Shown: positions 6,343-9,840 of the stretch, piece after piece
Layout: every line of letters starts with the position of its first letter
Numbering within the stretch: position 1 is the stretch's first letter
Source of the DNA: Clostridia bacterium
GTDB lineage: Bacteria > Bacillota_A > Clostridia > Christensenellales > Aristaeellaceae
Direction of reading: 5' to 3'
DNA length: 9,840 nucleotides
Assembly (NCBI GenBank): GCA_017430945.1
Contig: JAFRMB010000072.1
Location: 1 to 9,840 of the forward strand
Program-made: the position numbers and the translations under genes
The notes under the pieces: model-generated
Told to the model about the DNA's origin: nothing
The model's input: only the letters and a program-made list of their open reading frames with translations
The model's database searches: none

Positions 6343-7980
6343 ATGAAAGCATTGAGGATACTGCTCCTGGTGATCGCCGTGGTCTGCATCGGCGTGGCGG
6401 TGTCCTATCCCATCCGCTATCAGCGGGCGCTCAAGGAAAATGACCAGGAGCTCCGGGACCTGTCGGCCATGCGGCGGCGCGTGCGGGAGGAGCAGGGCAT
6501 CGACGAGGCCAGGGTAGACAGCGGCCTGGCGTTCCATCCGGATCCGGAAACAGAGGCTGACGATACCGCAGTGCCGCAGGACGGTGCTGCGGTACCGCCC
6601 GTTGAAGGCACGGCGAGCGCCGCGCCCGGACAGACCCCGACGCCCGTGCCCGAACAGGCGACGGCGCAGCCCGGACAGACGGAGACTTCTGCGCCCGGAC
6701 CGGCGGAGACTTCCGCATCCGGGCAGACCCAGACGTCCGCGGCGGGACATGCGACGACAGAGCCGGGACCGATCGAAACGACCGGACCCGAACAGACCGC
6801 GACGACCGTGCCCGGAGAGACGGCGGCACCGGCGCCCGGACAGGCGACGGCGCAGCCCGGACGAACGGCGACGTCAGAGCCCGAACAGACCGCGACGACC
6901 CTGCCCGGAGAGACTTCGACGTCCATGCCGGGACAGGCGACGACATCAGAGCCGCAACAGGCGACGTCAGAGCCCGAACAGACCCCGACGTCCGTGCCCG
7001 GAGAGACCGCGACGTCCGTACCCGGACAGGCGACGACATCAGAGCCACGACAGGCGACGGCCCAGCCCGGACCGATCGAAACGACCGGAACCGAACAGAC
7101 CCAGACGACCGCGCCCGGAGAGACGGCGGCACCGGCGCCCGAACAGACGGCGACGTCCGTACCCGAACAGGCGACCCCTTCGCCCGAATGGACGCCGCAG
7201 CCGACGCCGATCCCGGATGTCGAGTTCTTCATCATCGACGACCCCGATCTGTGCACGCCGACGCCCAGTCCGTCGCCGACGCCCACCCCGTCGCCGACCC
7301 CGCTGCCCAGCCCGACGCCCGACCGGAGCATCCGCACCGGCGCGCTGGCGTATGATTACCTGGAGAAGGTCGAGCTGGACGAGACGAAGATCCTGCCGGA
7401 GCTCCGCGACATCTATGAGATCAACAAGGATCTGGTGGGCTGGATCTACATCGACGACACCGGCATCGACTATCCCGTGGTGCAGTCGGAGGACAGCGAC
7501 TTCTACCTGAAGCACGACTTCTACGGCAACAGCAACGTCAACGGGCAGATCATACTGGACACGACGTGCGACCCGTACACGCCCAGCTACAACCTGATCA
7601 TCAGCGGGCATCACATGAACAGCGGCGCCATGTTCGCGCGCCTCATCCGCTACAAGGATAAGAAGCACTGGGAGAAGCACCGGATGGTCGAGTTCGACAC
7701 GCTGATGTCGCGCAAGCAGTATGTGATCTTCGCGGCCTTCAACTCCGCGGACTACGACGAGGACGAGAGCGGCTTCCGCTACAACGCGGACATACGGTAC
7801 AAGATCGACGCCGACCAGTGGATCGATGAGGTCCGCCGATACCAGCTGTACGACACCGGCATCGATGTCCGGTTCGGAGACGAGTTCATCACACTCACGA
7901 CCTGCGATCATTCCAGGCGCAAAGATGGGCGCTTCGTGGTGGTCGCCCGCCGCATCAGAGAAGGAGAGATGATACAATGA
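6343..7980 (+). CDS. srtB: Class B sortase on a very long Pro/Thr/Gln/Glu-rich stalk
   Basis: A 545-residue membrane-bound transpeptidase. N-terminal membrane segment 4-22, a short charged helix (about 26-58), a low-complexity stalk (about 65-328) and a sortase domain (about 335-540). The catalytic domain shows the class B pattern: GWIYIDDTGIDYPVVQ, His423 in SGHHMNSGAMF, Cys521 in LTTCDHS and Arg530 in DGRFVVVARR. Class B sortases are usually about 220-300 residues with a short linker, so this stalk roughly doubles the protein. It is built of 8- or 7-residue units each starting with Pro, followed after a short hydrophobic segment (FFII) and a lone Cys304 by a PTPSP run. Class B sortases anchor haem-uptake proteins, but some streptococcal pilus polymerases are also class B. 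It starts 21 nt after the pilin with no strong Shine-Dalgarno, and its TGA overlaps the next ATG. Role here (polymerase or anchoring enzyme) is inferred. Confidence 0.93.
   Translation: MKALRILLLVIAVVCIGVAVSYPIRYQRALKENDQELRDLSAMRRRVREEQGIDEARVDSGLAFHPDPETEADDTAVPQDGAAVPPVEGTASAAPGQTPTPVPEQATAQPGQTETSAPGPAETSASGQTQTSAAGHATTEPGPIETTGPEQTATTVPGETAAPAPGQATAQPGRTATSEPEQTATTLPGETSTSMPGQATTSEPQQATSEPEQTPTSVPGETATSVPGQATTSEPRQATAQPGPIETTGTEQTQTTAPGETAAPAPEQTATSVPEQATPSPEWTPQPTPIPDVEFFIIDDPDLCTPTPSPSPTPTPSPTPLPSPTPDRSIRTGALAYDYLEKVELDETKILPELRDIYEINKDLVGWIYIDDTGIDYPVVQSEDSDFYLKHDFYGNSNVNGQIILDTTCDPYTPSYNLIISGHHMNSGAMFARLIRYKDKKHWEKHRMVEFDTLMSRKQYVIFAAFNSADYDEDESGFRYNADIRYKIDADQWIDEVRRYQLYDTGIDVRFGDEFITLTTCDHSRRKDGRFVVVARRIREGEMIQ
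6610..7194 (+). repeat. Degenerate 24/21-bp tandem repeat encoding Pro-led octads and heptads
   Basis: About 25 units encode peptides such as PEQTATTV, PGETAAPA, PGQATAQ and PGQATTSE, mostly 8 residues with occasional 7-residue units. A larger duplication is embedded: 6763-6846 and 7066-7149 both encode PGPIETTG, then an EQT-TT unit, then PGETAAPAP, 303 bp apart. Units differ at third positions and in Gly/Glu and Gln/Thr choices, so the array is diverged but keeps frame and the Pro register. Length variation between strains is likely. Confidence 0.85.
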
Positions 7981-8972
7981 AAAAACTGATCGCGTTGGTA
8001 CTGGTTTGCCTGCTGCTTTGCGGATCCGCGCTGGCGGCGGAATGGCCTGCCGGCCGCAGCGCCGCACAGCCGTATTCCGGCAAGGCGCCTGTCGACCTTG
8101 AAAAGACCATGGGCTATATCATGCTCTATCCGCATGAAAAGACCCGGACCCACATGCCCGCGGAAGGTTTCTGCGACAGGGTGTCGGTCTATCTCCCCCG
8201 CGAAGATGTCGAGCTGGGTACGGGCTTCGTCCGCCTGATGGAGATCGACCCGAACGCGCGCGGCAAGCAGAAGGGCGTCGAGGTCTGCTCGGTGGACATC
8301 GGCGACGGCGTGAACGGCAGGATCCGCCCGATGACCGAGGCGGAGTTGGAGCTGTTCATGTGGGGCGGCGGCGTGGTCGTCGAGACGCGCCTGCCCAAGA
8401 GCCTCGAGTTCGGCGATCACAGCTACTACATCACGATGGACGAGGGCTGCTTCACCGCCGCGAACGGCAAGGTCAAGAACCTCCCGATCACCAAACCCGA
8501 CGCGTGGGTACCGATGGTCGAAGGCGATTACGGCGTCAGCGGCCTCTACTACACCGAGGCGCCCGCCGATGAGCCCACGCCGGAACCGGAGCCGACCGAG
8601 GCGCCTGAGGGCGAAGCGGAAGAGGAGAACGACTTCGGCGGTTCCTTCGAAGTCAACGCGGACGGCACCGTGAAGGAGTCCGAGAGTGCGCCGGCGGCCC
8701 CGGCCAAGGCGACCGGGAAGGCCGCGGGCGGCAAGGAAGTGTATCTCGCCGCGCCCAAGGCCGGCGACCGCGTCGTGTTCGACCTGGTGATGGGCGGCGA
8801 GGCGAGTTATGCCGTCGTCTTCAGCGATAACGGCTCCGTGGAATTCGACACCCTCGAGTTCACCGGGAACGCCCGCGTGACCGGAAAGGTCATCCGCGAC
8901 GATATCAACTGGGGCATCGCGTTCCTCAGAGAGGACAGCACCGTGCTGGAGAGGATGGACTTCGTCCCGTGA
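7977..8972 (+). CDS. Secreted protein of unknown function, coupled to the class B sortase
   Basis: A 331-residue protein that I do not recognise. It has a clear signal peptide (1-20, cleavage after ALA) and no lipobox, sorting motif or C-terminal membrane segment, so it should be released or held non-covalently at the surface. A first domain (about 36-193) is predicted mixed/beta-rich, with the stretches GYIMLYPHEKT and VSVYLPREDVEL and Cys66, Cys104 and Cys158. An acidic Pro/Glu linker (194-218) and an Ala/Lys linker (236-253) follow. A small C-terminal domain (about 254-331) looks beta-rich and contains DRVVFDLVMGG and GIAFLRED. The start overlaps the sortase stop (ATGA) and AAGGAGAG (7961-7968) lies 8 nt upstream, so it is translationally coupled. 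It may be an accessory subunit, sortase partner or assembly factor; this rests on position only. Confidence 0.85.
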   Translation: MKKLIALVLVCLLLCGSALAAEWPAGRSAAQPYSGKAPVDLEKTMGYIMLYPHEKTRTHMPAEGFCDRVSVYLPREDVELGTGFVRLMEIDPNARGKQKGVEVCSVDIGDGVNGRIRPMTEAELELFMWGGGVVVETRLPKSLEFGDHSYYITMDEGCFTAANGKVKNLPITKPDAWVPMVEGDYGVSGLYYTEAPADEPTPEPEPTEAPEGEAEEENDFGGSFEVNADGTVKESESAPAAPAKATGKAAGGKEVYLAAPKAGDRVVFDLVMGGEASYAVVFSDNGSVEFDTLEFTGNARVTGKVIRDDINWGIAFLREDSTVLERMDFVP

Positions 8973-9013
8973 CCGCGTCCGCTTTGGCGGCATATATATG
9001 ACGAGCGATCTGC

Positions 9014-9056
9014 GGCGCCGCGCCGCCGTTCCGAAGGGGACGGCAGGCGCGGCGCC
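9014..9056. other. Long GC-rich hairpin after the pilus operon, without U-run
   Basis: The arm 9014-9032 pairs with 9037-9056: 11 perfect pairs at the base (GGCGCCGCGCC with its complement at 9046-9056), one bulged A (9045), then 8 more pairs including one T.G, closed by a GAAG tetraloop (9033-9036). It lies 41 nt after the last operon stop. No T-tract follows on either strand, so it is not a standard intrinsic terminator. It could protect the operon mRNA 3' end, act as a U-less terminator or be a protein-binding site. Just upstream are a small CCGC/GCGG hairpin (8979-8990) and the palindrome CATATATATG (8991-9000). Confidence 0.6.
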
Positions 9057-9089
9057 ATGGCTTTGCCCAGGCGGGAAAGTGTGTCGCCT

Positions 9090-9135
9090 TGTTGACAAAA
9101 CCGGGGAAATCTGTTGAAAACCGCCGTCAGACGGC
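9090..9135 (+). promoter_or_regulatory. TGTTGA direct repeats and a 13-bp palindrome, candidate operator region
   Basis: TGTTGACAAAACC (9090-9102) and TGTTGAAAACC (9112-9122) start 22 bp apart, about two helical turns, on the same face of the DNA. They are followed directly by the perfect odd palindrome GCCGTCAGACGGC (9123-9135), which ends about 10 bp upstream of the predicted -35. A third TGTTGACA lies at 9200-9207, after the predicted transcription start. The layout fits regulator binding sites. No regulator gene is present in the window. Confidence 0.35.
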
Positions 9136-9144
9136 CTTGAACAC

Positions 9145-9174
9145 TGGACGCCGGGGCGGGATGGATGGTATAAT
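9145..9174 (+). promoter_or_regulatory. Extended -10 sigma-A promoter for the repeat-rich surface protein
   Basis: TGGTATAAT (9166-9174) is a full TGn extended -10. An acceptable -35, TGGACG (9145-9150, four of six to consensus), lies 18 bp upstream. The start of transcription would be near 9181, giving a leader of about 85 nt before the ATG at 9267. This indicates that the last gene is transcribed separately from the pilus operon. Confidence 0.7.
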
Positions 9175-9266
9175 TAATATCAGGTTACCATGAGCATATT
9201 GTTGACATCCATCTCAGCGTGCGCGCCGCGGCGGTCCGTCCGGCGCTGCAGAAAGGCGGAGTGATA

Positions 9267-9840
9267 ATGAGATTCAAGAGAGCGTTGGCCCTGGCGCTGA
9301 TCACGGCGCTCCTGTTCACGGGCCTGGGCGCGGCGTCGCCGGCGTTTGCCGATGACGAGCCCGCGCAGGTCGAAGCGCCCAAAGAGGACCCCAAACCCAA
9401 AGAGGATCCCAAGCCCAAGGAGGACCCAAAGCCCAAGGAGGACCCGAAGCCTCAGGAGGACCCAAAGCCCAGGGAGGATCCCAAGCCCGACACGCCCGCT
9501 CAGGACAGCGGTTCGGGCAGCTCCGGTTCGGGCAGCACGGGCTCCGGCGACACGGGTTCGGGCAGTTCCGGTTCCGGCAGCACCGGCACGGGCGCTACCG
9601 GCTCCGGCAGCACCGGCTCCGGCAGCACCGGCTCGGGCGATACCGGCTCAGGTGACACCGGCTCCGGCAGCACCGGCTCAGGCGATACCGGCTCCGGCGA
9701 CACCGGTTCCGGCGACACGGGTTCGGGCGACACCGGCTCCGGCGACACGGGTTCGGGCGACACCGGCTCCGGCGACACCGGTTCCGGCGACACGGGTTCG
9801 GGCGACACCGGCTCCGGCGACACGGGTTCGGGCGACACCG
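9267..9840 (+). CDS. Secreted repeat-rich surface protein, 3'-truncated by window edge
   Basis: The frame opens at ATG 9267, preceded by GGAG (9258-9261), and stays open for 191 codons to the window end. A signal peptide (1-28, cleavage after AFA) precedes an acidic start, then about six EDPKPK-type hexapeptides (nt 9378-9488), then at least 22 pentapeptides of form TGSGD/SGSGS (nt 9507 onward). Alternating charged and Gly/Ser/Thr low-complexity regions usually act as flexible wall-spanning stalks, so a folded domain or sorting signal is expected beyond the right edge, but neither is visible. Its own promoter separates it from the pilus operon, though it may be another sortase substrate. Function unknown. 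On the opposite strand the repeat reads as an SPEPV polypeptide, which I regard as a shadow because the + frame has a start, Shine-Dalgarno and signal peptide. Confidence 0.85.
   Translation, partial: MRFKRALALALITALLFTGLGAASPAFADDEPAQVEAPKEDPKPKEDPKPKEDPKPKEDPKPQEDPKPREDPKPDTPAQDSGSGSSGSGSTGSGDTGSGSSGSGSTGTGATGSGSTGSGSTGSGDTGSGDTGSGSTGSGDTGSGDTGSGDTGSGDTGSGDTGSGDTGSGDTGSGDTGSGDTGSGDTGSGDT
9378..9488 (+). repeat. 18-bp tandem repeat encoding EDPKPK hexapeptides
   Basis: About six consecutive copies of an 18-bp unit encode (K/Q/R)EDPKP. Copies vary mainly at third positions (GAC/GAT, CCC/CCA/CCG), and the Lys position drifts to Gln and Arg in the last copies. The peptide is strongly charged and Pro-rich, likely an extended wall-interacting stretch just after the signal peptide. 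Confidence 0.85.
9507..9840 (+). repeat. 15-bp tandem repeat encoding TGSGD pentapeptides with 75-bp higher-order period
   Basis: At least 22 in-frame 15-bp units fill the region to the window edge. Early units (9507-9701) are varied (SGSGS, TGTGA, TGSGS, TGSGD). From 9702 two codon variants alternate: ACCGGCTCCGGCGAC and ACGGGTTCGGGCGAC. Bases 9777-9840 repeat 9702-9765 exactly, revealing a 75-bp (five-unit) duplication. The array continues past the window. Confidence 0.92.

Noticed and set aside
6420..7337. Antisense open frame of 305 codons with CSGSDVAV-like repeats
   Set aside because: The repeats simply mirror the Pro/Thr stalk of the sortase; the + frame has a membrane segment and an intact catalytic domain.
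9092..9097. TTGACA as the -35 of a promoter
   Set aside because: No -10-like hexamer lies 16-18 bp downstream (TGAAAA at 9116-9121 region); the better promoter is at 9145-9174. The same applies to TTGACA at 9202-9207.
7039..9098. Two long antisense open frames (7039-8067 and 7908-9098)
   Set aside because: Both run opposite well-supported + strand genes and show only compositional peptides without motifs.
9500..9838. Antisense frame encoding an SPEPV pentapeptide polymer
   Set aside because: It is forced by the 15-bp repeat; the + strand frame has a promoter, Shine-Dalgarno and signal peptide.
9507..9840. Possible CRISPR array because of regular repeats
   Set aside because: The units are contiguous 15-bp in-frame repeats without unique spacers.

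Overview
This window looks like a chromosomal segment of a GC-rich Gram-positive bacterium, most likely a Clostridia-type member of the Bacillota. Support: consensus sigma-A promoters (TTGACA-N17-TATAAT; TGn-TATAAT), Shine-Dalgarno sites such as AAGGAGAG, and a sortase-dependent surface pilus locus. Every confident gene is on the + strand and the standard genetic code reads cleanly. The genus cannot be fixed from the sequence alone.

Layout. (1) 2-658: the 3' part of a DNA/RNA non-specific endonuclease gene whose start lies left of the window. (2) 659-968: an intergenic region holding a 10-bp inverted repeat, a perfect-consensus promoter (819-847) and a leader of about 115 nt that can fold into mutually exclusive hairpins. 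(3) 969-8972: a tightly packed apparent operon of six genes: class C sortase, signal-peptidase-like protein (SipA-like), second class C sortase, large multidomain pilin/adhesin with a C-terminal sorting signal, class B sortase on a very long Pro/Thr-rich stalk, and a secreted protein of unknown function coupled to it by an ATGA overlap. (4) 8973-9266: an intergenic region with a long GC-rich hairpin, a 13-bp palindrome, TGTTGA direct repeats and an extended -10 promoter. (5) 9267 to the right edge: the 5' part of a secreted low-complexity protein with hexapeptide (EDPKPK) and pentapeptide (TGSGD) tandem repeats, still open at base 9840.

How the genes fit together (inference from known pilus systems). 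The pilin is exported by its signal peptide and held by its C-terminal membrane segment. One or more sortases then cleave the sorting signal and join subunits to each other or to the cell wall. The SipA-like protein probably acts as an assembly chaperone and not as a protease, because its catalytic serine position is glycine. The class B sortase may act as a polymerase (some streptococcal pilus polymerases are class B) or as the wall-anchoring enzyme.

Most unusual points: three sortases with one visible pilin; a sorting motif reading LLGTG where LPXTG is expected; a Ser-to-Gly change in the SipA-like protein; non-canonical lids in both class C sortases; a class B sortase carried on roughly 240 residues of Pro-led octad/heptad repeats; and a recent 75-bp higher-order duplication in the last gene.
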